Positions 50,331 to 63,585 of a stretch of DNA of 64,000 bases are shown here, one piece after another. The notes beneath the pieces were generated by a model. The model did not search any database. It was not told the DNA's origin and saw nothing but the letters and a program-made list of their open reading frames with translations. Each line of letters begins with the position of its first letter. Position 1 is the stretch's first letter. Position numbers and translations under genes: made by a program. The DNA comes from Limanda limanda (taxonomy: Eukaryota; Chordata; Actinopteri; Pleuronectiformes; Pleuronectidae): assembly GCF_963576545.1 (NCBI RefSeq), contig NC_083654.1, positions 17,692,199 through 17,756,198 on the forward strand. The letters are read 5' to 3'.

Positions 50331-52567
50331 AATGAAAAGATTGATAGAAATTACACATTGAAATTGAAAGGGCTAGAGAAAGAGGTGGATTGTGAAACAA
50401 GGTGTTATTCATTCTGTCTACCCTCTCACACAATCATAATCAGCCAGGAAAATGGCCTAATGCATATAAATTACAGCGGAAATAATTAAGGAAGCGCATC
50501 TGTTCCACATACACTGTTTGCTGAGCGGAGAAATACTGAATGATGACCAAAAGACGAAGATAGTCGCCTCGTTGACAGTGAATGTGGGACAGAAGGTTGT
50601 TAAACAGCACTTCCTTGGATAATAATGCACAATTTTAAAGTGTAACCTTGTATTTTTGTAAATTATAGTATGAACAATCCCATGATTGGATTGGATTTGA
50701 GTTAGGCTCAGACTCCAGATGAGATTACATTGATACAACGGGGAGTGATGAGCAAATATCTTTAACCCGCCCATTTTTGTTAAACCCTCCTGTGTCTCAG
50801 CTGAGTGTCAGCATCTGCAATTCAGTTTTCATTTGTGTGGGTAGTAACCTGAAGTTTGACAAAAATGCCCCTGAGGAACAAATCAACTTTTTATCAAAAT
50901 GTTTTTTCCCTTGTCCATTTGCCTGTGACGTCCAACATCTTTTAACTGTACATACGACTCAGCTTGATGCTTCCCCTGCCTTCTCCTCTTCTCCAGACGC
51001 CATCTGTTTTTCTTTACTCCAACGAACCTTGACAGTGTAAGCAGCAGGCTTTGCACTCCTATTAACATAGGTTAAAAAAGTTAGCAGGTGATGCATGGAT
51101 GAGCTGGCGTAACTCAGTTCCAAAGTGTTAGTACGTGAGCTTGTGCATCCAGGGCTGACTGAGCTCAAGCGAGTCAGACACGAGGTGAGGAAACGAAGAA
51201 GCTATGACAGTTAACAATTCAGAAGATCACATTTGCATGTGTCCACAGTTGAGTAAGAGGTTTAAAGCTCAGAGTGTTAGTCTGAGGGTGGGAAGGGTGT
51301 TGGTTCTACGGGTGAGTGTGAGGGGTGAGTACACAGAATATGCATGAATAATGATCTTGTCCCCGGGCGCGGTGTGAAGGTCTTGTGGGAGTGTCCAGAT
51401 GTGACTGTGAGAGACTCGAGCCAGATGCCCCCCCACCATGCCTTGACATTCTCTAAAAATGTTGTCCTGCATGACATTTAAAGAACCAATAAGCATTTCT
51501 CAAAAGAAGATGATTTAAATGTATCTTTTTATGCGATGTTCTTTGTGTGATCCAAACTCTACATACAAACTATTAACACAGCAATAACCAATGTGAATGG
51601 CAAATGGCTTTCTTTTATAGAGGACCTTTATAGTTTTAATGACCGGTAAAGCCATTAGCACTGTGAGTCACATTCCGACACATTCATGCAGTACTTCTGA
51701 ACTACATATAATCTCTCAGAAGTTGCTGTGGACATTTCTGTATAATTCTCTGGAGAGTGAGTGGGCGAGTTGATGGCATTTCTTACAGACGCAAAACTCC
51801 TGCTTGGCGTAATGAGGCGCCCAACCCTCTCCAGAATGCTTGAGAGGTTTTCTTATTGTTAACATTCGTCATATGTAAAAGGAAAAGTTAAACATGTTCA
51901 GAGCTAATTGTGCACACATTCATGTCTGAAAACGACTGCTGTTAGTAAAGCAGGTTCTGGCCCCCATGCAGGACCACTGAGAGTGTGCTGCACTTTAAAA
52001 TAAAAACATAAACCGCTAAAAGCATCTCACATGGAGGCTCGTACAGTGACCTCAGAGGGGACAGATCCGATTTACTAGTGTGCAAAACAGTGAGCCGGCT
52101 CTCATTCACAGAGTAGCTTCATTCAGTTGTTGTTCCTGCTGGTTGTGTTATAAGGGCCATTCACTGGGCTCTGCAACAACCATTCACTTTGAGATCAGAG
52201 AGGGCGGTGGAAGAAATTAGTGTTAATATAAGATGCCAGTGTGACATCCAGCAGAAATGTATTATGTAGATAAACCCGAAAACACTTATTCTTTGACAAT
52301 ATCTAACTTGTTAACTGATGATCAGTGTCTGAATAAATCTTAAAGTTACATTTACATAAGAGTAATCAGGTCGTTACAAACAGCTATTTCTTCAGTTTGA
52401 TGAATGTTGCATGTACTAGGTCAGAAAAAGATTAAATAAATAATGGACAACCATGTTTAAGAAATGTTTTTACCACAGAAAACGACTTTAGCAGCTCAGA
52501 AAACGTTTGTATCCGAGTTTGTTGGGATTACGGCACGAGTCTCAAAGTACAAAGAGGATAAGAGTTG

Positions 52568-52831
52568 ATGTCTCCTCATGGTGAGTCTAATGGAGAGGGA
52601 CCCACTGGAGGATGTAGTTTACTGAGGCGAAGGGATCAAAGAGGCTCTTGTCCACCTCCAGGCTCCCTGACACTCCACTGTCAGACCACAGCTCTCATCA
52701 GAGAGTCTCTCATTACACTTTCAAATGTACTGAAGAGTGGTGATCACATGTCCGAGGAGGAAAGAGAAGAGAGACTTGCTCGTTTCATGAGGTTCTGTTT
52801 GGACGGATGGAAACGCCATCGTAACAAGTGA
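52568..52831 (+). CDS. Short ORF of unknown function (87 codons), coding-like
   Basis: Starts ATGTCTCCTCATGG and ends TGA at 52829-52831. The product is Gly/Arg-rich at the N-terminus and then shows a helical, charged segment (LITLSNVLKSGDHMSEEERE followed by ERLARFMRFCLDGWKRHR). The amphipathic pattern and codon choice look protein-like, but I know no match. It could be a terminal exon. Its stop codon lies at the edge of the dispersed repeat that also occurs at 50250. Confidence 0.3.
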   Translation: MSPHGESNGEGPTGGCSLLRRRDQRGSCPPPGSLTLHCQTTALIRESLITLSNVLKSGDHMSEEEREERLARFMRFCLDGWKRHRNK

Positions 52832-52905
52832 AGGGTCCGTCTGACGGAGGCTTGTGCACAACAAGTGATAATGAGAGAGACCAACAAAACCAAGCAAGAA
52901 ACGTA
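52829..52905. repeat. Short dispersed repeat, copy B
   Basis: Second copy of the repeat described at 50250-50330, in the same orientation, about 2.6 kb away. It begins exactly at the stop codon of the short ORF. Confidence 0.7.
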
Positions 52906-53785
52906 ACGTAAATCTGACTTTAACCATATTGAACGGGGGCTCAGATTAAGGGAGAATATGAGACATTTTTTTCCAGGATTAGTTCATGAAGGAGAATGAC
53001 AAGTCTTTCCAGCTTTGTCCGGTTGTTACTGAGTTATTTGTTATTGATTGGGATTGCGATTGTAGCTCGTAAAATTCCAGTCCTCAGGCATTCCACGACA
53101 CGGCCTATGAGTGGTCCGATATGAGCGCCCGCGAGCCTGTTCCTGTCATATCCTGTTCCTCACACTTATATCATAACATGACTCAGGCTGAAGGGCAAGC
53201 TTTCCTTTGATTTACAGGGAGGGGTGGGGGGGGGGAGTGGGGAAGTATTGCTCTGAGGCTCAGGGACTCGGTTGACGCAATTCCGACGCAGGTGAATGGC
53301 GTTGTCATGGCGATGGAGGGATTTCCTGTCCAGCACTCTGAGCAGAGCACTTATTACCATTTGATTAGTTCTGCACCTTCACAGGTGATCCTGGAAGAAG
53401 TCACCACTTACCTTTTGAGGCAAAAAAGGAAGTGGCCAGCACACGGGACGATCACAATTTTTTCTGAGTGCATAATACTTAAATTAAACCTCCTCCTACA
53501 GTCCCTCTGTCTGAACATTCATTCCATTCACCTCTCTGCTTTAAATGCCATCTCTCAAACAGACAAATTAACATTTTGAGCAATTGAATTTTTCTTCTCT
53601 CGTTAATAGTCTCATATTATTATCTCTCTCACTGAACCATTAGAATTAGCAATCTCATTATCTAATTCATAACTAGGAGGTCACTCTGACATAAGTCCGC
53701 CTGGGATAATGTCCCATCTCGCTACATCTTCTACTTGTGAAACCTGGATAACAGTCCCCTTAATATGCCAGATATTCTTTTCCTT
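52906..53785. other. Non-coding, nothing recognised
   Basis: A G run (about 53221-53236) and ordinary AT-rich sequence. No exon signal. Confidence 0.5.
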
Positions 53786-53789
53786 AAGA

Positions 53790-53960
53790 TCCATTAATTA
53801 TTCTCTGGGATATTGGTGAGAATGTTGACAAATGCCCAGTCTCACATCCCCCCCATTCCTGGATAAACACCCTGATCGACATAAGAGGAAATCTGTTTTT
53901 GTGTTATCTTGGTGAAAGGGTGAAAATAAAACCTCCTAGGTGGAGGTAATAATATATCAC
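53790..53960 (-). repeat. Teleost interspersed repeat (AAGATCCATTAATTATT family), reversed copy
   Basis: TAAGATCCATTAATTATTCTC, GTGAGAATGTTGACAAATG and CCTCCTAGGTGGAGGTAATA are the reverse of the family seen at 59.1 kb. A further reversed copy lies at 62.56-62.79 kb. Confidence 0.6.
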
Positions 53961-55100
53961 TTACAAAAGTCCTTGTTTTTCTGGAACACTACTTCTACTC
54001 GAGATAAGTCAAGTGTGTTAGAGTTCGGATCTGGTCACAGGTGTTGAGGTTGTGTGTCAGGACAAACTGTATTTGTTAGCAGGACGGCCGCTGCCAGAAC
54101 ATCAGAAATGCTGAAATCCAATTTAAGAGACAATTTATTCCACAAACACAGGAGCAGCTAATGACCTGGTCCCTCTGTCTGGTGTTCTCATTACAGGTCT
54201 TCTCACTTTGCTTTTGTCTCTTACACATACCTCTCTCTCAGTAAACCAGACGTTTCACTTAACAACCTTTTAAATCAAGTGTTTTTCCTTTTACCCCCCC
54301 CCCCCCGAGCTTCGCTTCAATTTTATAAAGTTTTGAGGTTGCTTCAGCCAACACAAAAAAGAAGTGCATGACATTTTATTTTATAGCTCCCAGCTCTAAA
54401 CCAAACTGTATATCAGAAAAAAATATTGGTTTGGAAGCAGAAATCCGTGGATGAAAACAGAAAGATGGAAGATGTCGTTTGTGACTCTGCTGACCCGTAA
54501 CTATAACTGCACGACACAAACTGCGCGTGACTCATCCAGTCGCGAGTTAAATGTCGTTATATTAACGATAAATCACATGACTCAGCCAACTGCACAGTTC
54601 CTCCCCAGAGTTAAGGAGCGTTTCCGCATCTGTCAGCTCAATATTGTTCAACCTGCATCTGCACTGTTTTGATTCATTCTCGCTGCAGCAGGCGGCTGTT
54701 TTCACCTCTGAGGAAAACACAGAACAGCAACAGCAGGCAAACTGGATCAATTATTAGCTAAAGAACCAGAGCTTCCCCTCGGGTGCTGGTGGAGAACAAA
54801 TACTGAGTAAAAAGTCGAGTAAATGTGTAATTAGGCAAATGTCTGATAATATGTTAGCTTTATCAACTTTAAAAGGTGATAATGTGAAGTGTTCTGAGCT
54901 TGTCCATTTATGAAGATTTAATTATTTGTAACACGTCTACACACCTTAAGTATTCGCTTATATCCAAATGAGAGCTACCAAACTGAGCTTATATGAAAAT
55001 TGTTCCATATTGTAACAATATAGTTAATAGTTGCGAATTTTACCAAATCGCAAGCTGGATAAGTCCTCGTTTTTTTTGACATGACACAGCAGCCACCATG
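53961..55100. other. Non-coding, no gene recognised
   Basis: Contains a C homopolymer of about 13 bases near 54294-54306. No recognisable exon. Confidence 0.5.
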
Positions 55101-55345
55101 TTGGGTTTATTCATAATTTATTTATTAAGTGATCGATTATAGGAGCCATATTATCCCGTCGTGTTTTTCAGAAGTTAACTTTCCAGTTCGAGGAAGCTCT
55201 CATGCTGATTCATCTCGTCATCAATTTTTATTTTTGCAATAATTTCGTCCCGGTTGGCTACGCAACTGAATTATGAATAACATCCCAGCAGTTATTTTTA
55301 ATGGACTCACCCCAATGGCACAATCATGTTGCCTAGCGAGAGCTT
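55100..55345. promoter_or_regulatory. Candidate conserved non-coding element
   Basis: Unique sequence with AATTTATTTATTAAGTGATCG, GTCATCAATTTTTATTTTTG and TGTTGCCTAGCGAGAGC motifs resembles a conserved regulatory block. The call rests on motif texture only. Confidence 0.2.
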
Positions 55346-55914
55346 CATAAAAGGGCCAGCGAATCATTTTCGCTCACCAAATGAGAATCTCTCAAGAGCC
55401 TCAAGTTTCCAACTGATACATCTTTTGTGTCTACACATGCATCTAACAAGCTCTGTGAATGGAAACGCATCGGTCAAAGAACTTTGAGTGCCTCGTTTTT
55501 AAGACCGATAAATCTATTTCTGCTCCGAAGACCGTCTATATTTAATCATGACAAAGAGAAGTGTATCGATGACTCACTGCTGTTTTCCGATGACCTTTAC
55601 TGGAGTTGGGGGAGACGGAAGTTGAAGCTCCTCGGTCCTGTCGGAGGACGATACATTTCTACAAGGGGCTTTAAAATGTTGAAAAACCTTTTAAAGCTGC
55701 ACTTGTTATAAGAATGGATTAAAATATTACATATAACGTGAAAAGGCTCTTTTCTCACCCAACTCTGTCCAGAGCTTTTTGGCCCCTTGTAATTAATTTA
55801 TTTTACATTTCATGACTCTACCTTTGGTTCAGTCTCACAACTCTCAACTCACTTTCCAAAAACAAGTAGCTGTTCAAATATTCAATGATATAGAAATGAT
55901 ATTTGAGTGTTTTC

Positions 55915-56015
55915 TTTACCCATCCATCCAAACATCCATCCATCCATCCATCAGTTTTCCCTTTTATCCTTGGAGGGTTACAGGGAAAGCTGGAGCCAAT
56001 CCCAACTTGGAAAGT
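55915..56015 (+). repeat. (CATC)n with attached teleost repeat
   Basis: CATCCATCCATCCATC at about 55936-55952 is followed by TTATCCTTGGAGGGTTACAGG and GAAAGCTGGAGCCAATCCC, the start of a frequent fish repeat that usually begins at CATC repeats. Confidence 0.65.
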
Positions 56016-59000
56016 TGCCATGGAGATGTACGAGAGACATAAAACCATTAGCTTTCATAGACGTCAGTGCAGTTACTGCTGTTCCACATATGGACCACTG
56101 ATAACAGATATTAGTTGGTAACAAAGGAGGCTCATATGAATGAATCACCAGGAAGCTCCTGTCGTGTTGCTAGGCATAATGATGCTGAGAGGGACTACGC
56201 TGTGATGTCACTACTCGGGATGACATCACCGGGAGATTCCACGACACACTGCAGAAGGTCGCCGTCCCCGCCCACAGCCTCTCGCTCGCTCTCCTTCCGT
56301 GTGTCCAGAGTTCCTCCGCTCTCCTTCTGCTCCTTACCACTGCAGTCACTTTATTTGCTGATGATTCTCAGCAGAAAGATGAGACAGTTTCCAGATATTT
56401 ACAATCAAGGGGAGGGAGAAGATACAGTAGATTCCAATTTCCAAGCTTCCAGCTTGTGCCAACTGACCGCGTCACCTGCCCTCTCTCCTCCGCCCACCGC
56501 CAAGCAGAAACCCTCATCCTGCCCTAACGCAGCGTAGTGGGCATCACATGAAGGGAACCCACACACCAGCAGAGATATAGTTAGAACACATCAGTGACGA
56601 AAAAGCTGAAAACACCTCATGATAAATGCATGAATGGAGGAGTGTGAGAAAGAGAGAGAGGAAATGTATCACCATGGTATTGTGGAATTGATAAGAATTT
56701 AGTGTGAGCCGGAAATTTCTTTGTATGGTTGAGTCTCCTACACACATAAGAGATATGACTCGTCTGTGAATGTGGAGGGATTCCTGAGTTACTATTTCAG
56801 GTACCAGATGAATCCCTCAGCCCCCGCACATGAAGTTAGACCCAGAAAAACAATGTTATGTAAATGTCCTGGTGATTTACTGCATGTAGGATGTCATGGT
56901 GCAGATGGTTGTAACTTGTGACTCAGGAAATACAAACAATCTTCTCCTTTTCGAGGATAAGTACTACGTGCATGACTTAGACGCGAGGTTAAGACAAAAT
57001 CATTCACAACTTTTTGGTTAATTCTTTATGAGTAATCTCCTCAATCACTTGCATCAGTTGTTGAATTGGCCAACGGAAGTTATATTGAACTCCAGACTCT
57101 CGTTGAAGGAACGTGACGCAGCCTGTTCTCATTACTCTGCACAGTCTGTGTACGACTGAGGGTAACTGGGTAATAGGGCATTCGATGCTCATTGTAGAAT
57201 TCAAAGTGTGATGAACTTTCAAACTTTCCAGAAGACGGAGATTGTTTCTCCAGTGCTGCTTAATTCAGCTTCCCAGTAAAGTCCAGGTTGGCTCTGACAT
57301 TTTACTCTTCACCTTCCACCCGTTCAACAATTGTGCCATTGTCTGAAAATGAACTAATGGGCAGGGTGAAGGGACAGAGCAGGGTAAGATGTCATTTTAG
57401 AATTGTAGTAAAAGTGTTAAATGGTGGTTGGGAACTTGTGTAATATGCCAACTGAATTTTAATTAACGTGCTTTATTGGGTAAGATCATATTAATATGTC
57501 TCTGGATATTTACTGTATCAGTATATTTGAATATATAGATAATTTTGCTGAGTTTCTAGGGTTTTCTTATTTATTTATGTATATGTATCTTATATATTTG
57601 TAAGATCCTTCACAGTGAATGTAAAAATGAAAAAAAGAAAACATGAACAACAACACATGTTTATCAGTGATTTTGGAAAAAGACTGGACACAATAGCAGT
57701 GAATACACAAAAGATTCTATGTGTTTGGGGGGTTTATCCTGTTGTGTTACTGTGTCTTTGTGCATTGATAATAAAAGAATAAAAAGTATGATTACAAAAT
57801 AATTTCAGCCTCAAGCTCGAATGGTTTTTGAGTTTCTGATAAAGAAAACCGAGTAATGAGCTTGGAGGAGATATTGTTGTGAAGGGAGATTGACTGAGCC
57901 CCACATTAAACCCTTTAATTTTCTGTCTTTGTTGCAGATTCTTTTTTGCCAGCGGGTCAAGTTGGATTCATCTCGAGCCCAGTGGTTTATTTATCCTTGA
58001 ATCTGGTGGCTGCAGATGTGAGTGAGTCACAGGCAGCGCCATCAATGGCAAATTATCATGTTTTCTACATTTGGTCTCTTCATTAGCTCCTGTGAGGACG
58101 GACTTGACCGCACCAATCACCGGGCAGCCAAATTACAGGGCTTTACGTCACACATTAAGGTTTGGCAGTTGTTTTGCTGGGTCACTGATGGCAAATATGG
58201 AAAACAAGCACAGCAGCCCGGCTTGGATTGTACCAACAACACTGTGATAAGACTAGACTGTCACCACAACATGTACACCCAATTATTCGATGGATGATGT
58301 TGACGACCGCTTGATCAAATTTAAGATCGTGATTCTGGTTCAAATATATAAATGCGTCCACCACAAAAGACAGAAGTCACAAGTCCGGGGAGAGAGGAGG
58401 TAGCCGGGTTTCATGTCATTACAGGTTTTGGTGTCAGCGCCATGACCTGTTATTCAAACACACAAAAGCTTCAAGTCATTACAGGTAATCTGAGGCGGTT
58501 GCTCCAGCACAAAGTCCTATATCCGCCGATTTATCTGCCTGAAGAAATACAGGAAATGATTGTTGCTGGGGTTGTTTGGAGCATCAGTTACTTTGTGCTG
58601 CTGAATATTCTCAGAAAATATGTGTTTTTCTGGATAAGTTTTAAACACAGGCTGGTTTCACAGACACTCAACCAACATGTATTATCCCTGCTCAAGCTCC
58701 TCAGCGGGTTTTTTAATCCATCCACGTAGCCGCCCTATGATTCCTGCAAATTTGCAGTTAGGAGACTCAACACACATCCACACAGACATTTACATTTTTT
58801 GTCGAGAGAGGGGAGCAGAGAAGAGACAAGAAACGGAGACGGAGCCGAGTAAACAAGGGCAGCAAGCTGTGGGAGAAGCCGACAGGATTAAAGCGATTAT
58901 ATTACTAACAGAGTCCAAATGGCTCTCTGCAGCGACAGCCTTAGAATCACTGCTTCAGTTCTCGTCTGACTTTCATTTGTGTGTGGCTGGTTGCACAGGT

Positions 59001-59080
59001 GGGTGAAGGTGCAGGGTTAGGGTTAAGACCATGGTATGTTTTTTAAATCCTTCAAAAAGGGGATCCATCTAAATGAAAAC
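56016..59080. other. Non-coding, ORFs of unknown significance
   Basis: ORFs at 56115-56537, 58352-58729 and 58677-59006 (all plus) match nothing I know. The one at 58352 has a hydrophobic run (MIVAGVVWSISYFVLLNIL). No splice or promoter context supports any of them. Confidence 0.35.
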
Positions 59081-59084
59081 AAGG

Positions 59085-59350
59085 GCTCTATTCAGGGGCC
59101 TTTGCAACTTCTGCCAAGGAGGTTCTGTGTTTGTCTCTGTTTGATGATTATTAGCAGCTACACAACCAAATTCCGTGACATTTTGTGGAGGGGTGAAGCG
59201 TGACCCAAGGGAGGTGCTAAAATTTGGTGTGGATCCGGATCAGGGGGCAGATCCAGAAATGTTTTTGTCACTTTTTTTAATATTGCCATAAAGGGCGTTG
59301 TTTTGTTTTTTTAGCATTTTCCTTGATTTCTCAAAGAATTATTCATGGCT
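59085..59350 (+). repeat. Teleost interspersed repeat (GCCAAGGAGGTTCTG family)
   Basis: Ordered phrases GCCAAGGAGGTT, CCGTGACATTTTGTGG, AAAATTTGGTGTGGATCCGG, GGGGCAGATCCAG and CAAAGAATTATTCATGG match a repeat abundant in many fish genomes. This is the longest copy in the window. Confidence 0.75.
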
Positions 59351-62300
59351 CTTAATGAAAAAGAACTAGGTGTGTTGAGGACTGCTTGTCAAGACTGCAC
59401 TATTGAAAACATCACTAGGATTATTTTACATTAGCCATTAGATCCATTCACCAAAGTCTTACCCACTTAACCATTAACTTTCTCTAGTATTACACAGTCT
59501 GTGAGGGTCTGCATCCTACATCCTGCTCGTGTCCCATGGGTCAAACAGTGGGTGCTACATGGATAAACCTCCTCCAGGTCCCTAGAAGACGTCAAGTACT
59601 CATACAAACAACATGACGATGAACTGAAGTAATTACAGTAGGTGGCTCCTTGTGACGTATTGTCTCCTCAAGTCCATAGTGGAGCCCCTCACAGTGGCAG
59701 AGCGGGTGGGAGGCCCTGCCACATTGTGCCAAACCCACTGATGATTCAACCCTCATGGTGCCTTCTACAAGGAGGAAGACGGAGTTGGGAGTCCTGGACC
59801 TTCCATCAGGGAGCCACCGGTCGTCATCAGCCCGATCTGGGCCAAATGCCCAGAACGGGCACAAACCACGTGCTCGGACTGATGGGTGCGATGAGATGTG
59901 TCATCCGAGTGGTATTCTGGCTGAGAAGGACCACGGCAGTTAGGCCCGAGGCCTGAGCTGTGTGGGAAGAGCTGTGAACGAAATCATCATCAACTCCCCA
60001 CTGTGGCGTTTCATCAGCACGCACAGCTTGCAAAGCAGACTCCTTCGTCACTGGCCGTCTGAACAACATGGGCATGGGCATGTTGTTATTTTGGGCAGTG
60101 ATAGGAGGAAATCCCATTTACATACTGCACAAACAAAAACAGCAGAGAGGAGGAGGGACAGGAAGGTGGGACTATGATGCCAAAGCATCATGGGACAAGA
60201 AGGAGTGACCACGATGCAAAAGCATCGCAGCAACCAGGACATCACAGTTAGGGAAAACAGATCCAACCCAGAGACCCTGGAGAATGACAAATAAAGTTTC
60301 TCCATTGGCCGTGAAGTAGGTTTGGTCCATTGGGTTAGATTCGTGCTGGTGAACATGTTTCTTGGATTTAGGGTGAGGGTTCAAAATTAGGGTTTTGTAA
60401 GGTTACGGTCAAGGATAGCGATTTTTTTTGTGTTGGTTGAATTCAGGGTTCGGAGCTGGGGAATGTATGACACAAATGTGTGCTCCCCCAATGAGGACAC
60501 TTACACTCATCTGTAGAGTTATATAAATAAAGAATTGATAAGAATTGAAGAGATATTGAGTTTTAACTTTAGTATGTGCAGATGAAATGGTTTGTGAAGG
60601 ACTCCTGAAGAAGTGTACCGTGAAAGACAGAAATAGTCCAAAGTACTCAACCCCCGACTGAGCTCAGAGTAGATTTTCCTTCTCCCTGCAGAGAGTAGAT
60701 GGTGGAGTCTACTGATTGGAAACACTGGAGCAATTGAAACAACTTAATCTTTTTCTTTCTTTCAGATTGTGACACTGAAAATATCCTTTGAAGAAATGTT
60801 GGTCCAGAGAAAGTTAAGGTTTGAATTGATTGATTCAATTTACTTCACATTAGAAGAAATGTTATTTTAGCAATAAAATACATATGTTGAGCTTTTTTTG
60901 GAAAGTTGACATATTCGCTGTCTTCAAAATATATCACCACGTAAATGTGCACGATGTTATGAAGCTAAAGCCAGCACGTACAAAGTCAGTTACCATTAAA
61001 TATTTGGAGGGAATAAATATCCCATCTTGGCTCGGAGGGCTGTTGATATCTGCTGTGATGGTTACGGCGTTACCGCGTGATAATCGGGCCACAGAAGACA
61101 CAGAAAATGGATTTTAAATTATATAAATGATATATTTTATATGATATAAATGATATATGCATACAGTACCTTTCATTTTTTCGTGCCGTTCTCCTGGAGT
61201 TTCAATTTCACCAATTTCCCCCCTACATGATGACATTTCCCCATCTGCCCATCCACTGTAATCGTTTATTTTGATTATGTATTTATTCCACACATTTGTC
61301 GTGTCTAAACAGACAGACACACAAAGGCACACAAGCAGACAGACAGACTTTTACAGTATTAAGTTACTTCTAATACAACTATCAGCTATTTGTGGGATAA
61401 CAAAGTGGCAGAAGAAGCAGAACCGCGGGCTGATAATCTGAATAATATTGATGGATGGATGCATTGATTTGCTTCTAAATTCAGATTTGATGTAAATTCA
61501 CCAGGTAATTTCCTGTGAGAGGTCCGACGTTATTAGATCACTTTGTTCCCATTAAAGTCATTTACCATCAAATTACCACAAACTAACACAAAGGATTGTT
61601 ACAATCATTGGTTGTTCTACTGGTCTAACTGGGAGCTTTAGGCTCAGCAGAGGCCCAGTTGCAGATTTCTGCCCTGTGTTCAATTTAATCCATCAACAAG
61701 TTGAAGTTGTTAGTTCAAGATCTGCTTCTAAATATCTTCATTCATTGGATATTTGTTCAGACTTTCCTGTTTGGTCATGTACGTTCCTGCTCTTTTCTTC
61801 CGTTTTTTAATGCAAGCGGAGATGAGGGTGTCTTAATGCATCCTGTGTGATGAAAGGCTGTATTGAAATTAGCGCAACAGTGGTCTAATACAAGCAATTA
61901 GTAATTTTGACGGAAAGTACAGTGAAACATGGTGGCACCAAGGATTTCAGAGGAGCTCTGACGCGAGCGGGTTTTGTCTGATTAAAACATGAGTCCAGTA
62001 TTTTTTCATTCATTCATTTCTTTTATTAACTTGTGTCTGAGCTAAGTGCGGTTGTTCTGTTTCTTTTTTGTACTTTATACATAATGGAAAAATGGTGCCG
62101 TCACATTGTGAGGGGAGTTATTCAACATTGTTCACAGAGAATGTGCTGAGGCAGAGAAACTGAGATAAATTTGTTTCTTGGAATTGTTCAAACTCTCTGT
62201 CTATCATCTTTTTCACATCCTGTGCTGCTGGTGCAACAGACACCTGTCTTGTTTCTTTCTCTGCCAGCAGACCCATCTGTATTTGTTTTCTTGTTCTTTC

Positions 62301-62550
62301 GCTGTTTTGATCCTGTCAGCTTTGCCGTATTGTTACCTTTGCATAAACTAAACCATATTATCTAGAGTACCAGTTTCAAGGAGAATGGCTTTTGGCTCAG
62401 AGAAATAAGTGTAACAAAATAACCCAATTGCCGCCACTTTCCGCCATCGAGAATTTTGTGGTTTTGTTCCTTCTGAAAATAGTCCATTTAGATGATCACA
62501 TAGAGAGTGATGGAGGGTTACTTCCTCCACGTAAGTCAAGTTCATTTCGA
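59351..62550. other. Non-coding, no gene recognised
   Basis: Two small related palindromes (GATGCCAAAGCATC and GATGCAAAAGCATC) lie at about 60177-60227. TATATGATATA-rich DNA lies near 61120-61160. A TAAT-rich unique block lies near 61870-61910. No gene. Confidence 0.45.
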
Positions 62551-62559
62551 CCAAACTGA

Positions 62560-62790
62560 CATCGGTTCAATCATTTGGAGACAAATAGGTCAAAACCACA
62601 GTGACACTCAGGGGAGCACACCAAACCTCAGCCAAGACCCAACACTCCCTTTAAGTTCAAATCAAGTTTCACCAGATTTCTACAATCCATAGATATTAGT
62701 CCCCCAAACATACTTGTTTTATTTTCACCAAGATCCATGAATTATTCCCTGGACAAATAATGAAAATGTTGAAAAATCCAGCCTGGTCCT
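62560..62790 (-). repeat. Teleost interspersed repeat (AAGATCCATGAATTATT family), reversed copy
   Basis: CACCAAGATCCATGAATTATT followed by GAAAATGTTGAAAAATCC is the reverse of the 59.1-kb repeat. The upstream portion with GGTCAAAACCACAGTGACAC is probably also repeat-derived. Confidence 0.55.
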
Positions 62791-63325
62791 GGTGTAATTT
62801 TCCTCACAAACAAGAAATGGAGTCCGACCTTATGTTTGCATCTTTCTCATGAGGCTCAAACGATATTTCTTGAAGTTAGATTTTCATAATTAAATAGCAC
62901 CAAGAGTTAGCATATTACATATTTAACTTTAAAAGTGAAAAGTAAATGCAATCGCAAAGTGAGCAATTCCTCTTATTTTAGATCACTGTTGCTTTTCATT
63001 TCATCAAAAAAACAGACAAAGAACTTACAAACAACCCAAAGACGAATAAAACCCAGATTTTAATTGTTTGCTTAATTGCATTTTTTTTAATTACATGCAT
63101 ATATTTTTCTACCACGTTCAAAAGCAATCACGTGTAAACACTTAAGCGCCGCCGTTTATTTCCATCTTCATAAAAATACATGAATTGCACTGAGACCCCC
63201 AGTTCTATAAAGCCACTTGGAGCCTGCTGTTTAAAAACATGTGATGTCAAACAAACCAAGAAGTCACAATGACAATAAAGCAGCAGAAGCCAACGACAAG
63301 GACAACGCAGCAGTGACGGGTGTGT

Positions 63326-63428
63326 GGGGGGGGGGGGGGGGGAAACACCAACTGGGAGCATTTCTATATAAACAGTGGAGCTTCGTCTCCAGCCTTGTCT
63401 TCTTCTTCAGCCACTTCACATCAGGATG
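63326..63428 (+). promoter_or_regulatory. Candidate TATA promoter and first exon ending ATG|GTAATG
   Basis: TATATAAA at 63365-63372 is followed about 30 bases later by a pyrimidine-rich stretch (CTTGTCTTCTTCTTC) and then ACATCAGGATG, with ATG at 63426-63428 directly before a GTAATG donor-like sequence. A run of 17 Gs lies at 63326-63342. The layout is that of a tissue-specific gene whose first exon ends with its start codon. The second exon would lie beyond the repeat at 63.6 kb or past the edge. No gene identity can be given. Confidence 0.35.
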
Positions 63429-63585
63429 GTAATGTTTCACCCTTTTTTTATCGGATCAAATAACCAATTAAAACCAAACCTTGAGGAAAAATGTACACTT
63501 GAACATACATCTGTGAAAAAAGAACAATAACAGAAACCATATTTGAGGAAAATGTATTTTTAACATCTACGAGGACCTTTTAATT

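Noticed and set aside
56115..56537. 140-codon plus ORF
   Set aside because: Low-complexity Ser/Pro stretches and no conserved pattern. Kept only as a note.
58352..58729. 125-codon ORF with a hydrophobic segment
   Set aside because: A single membrane-like run is common by chance in AT-rich frames, and no family resemblance was seen.
60170..60230. Paired GATGC-GCATC palindromes
   Set aside because: Five-base stems only. Mentioned in the region note but not strong enough for a feature.
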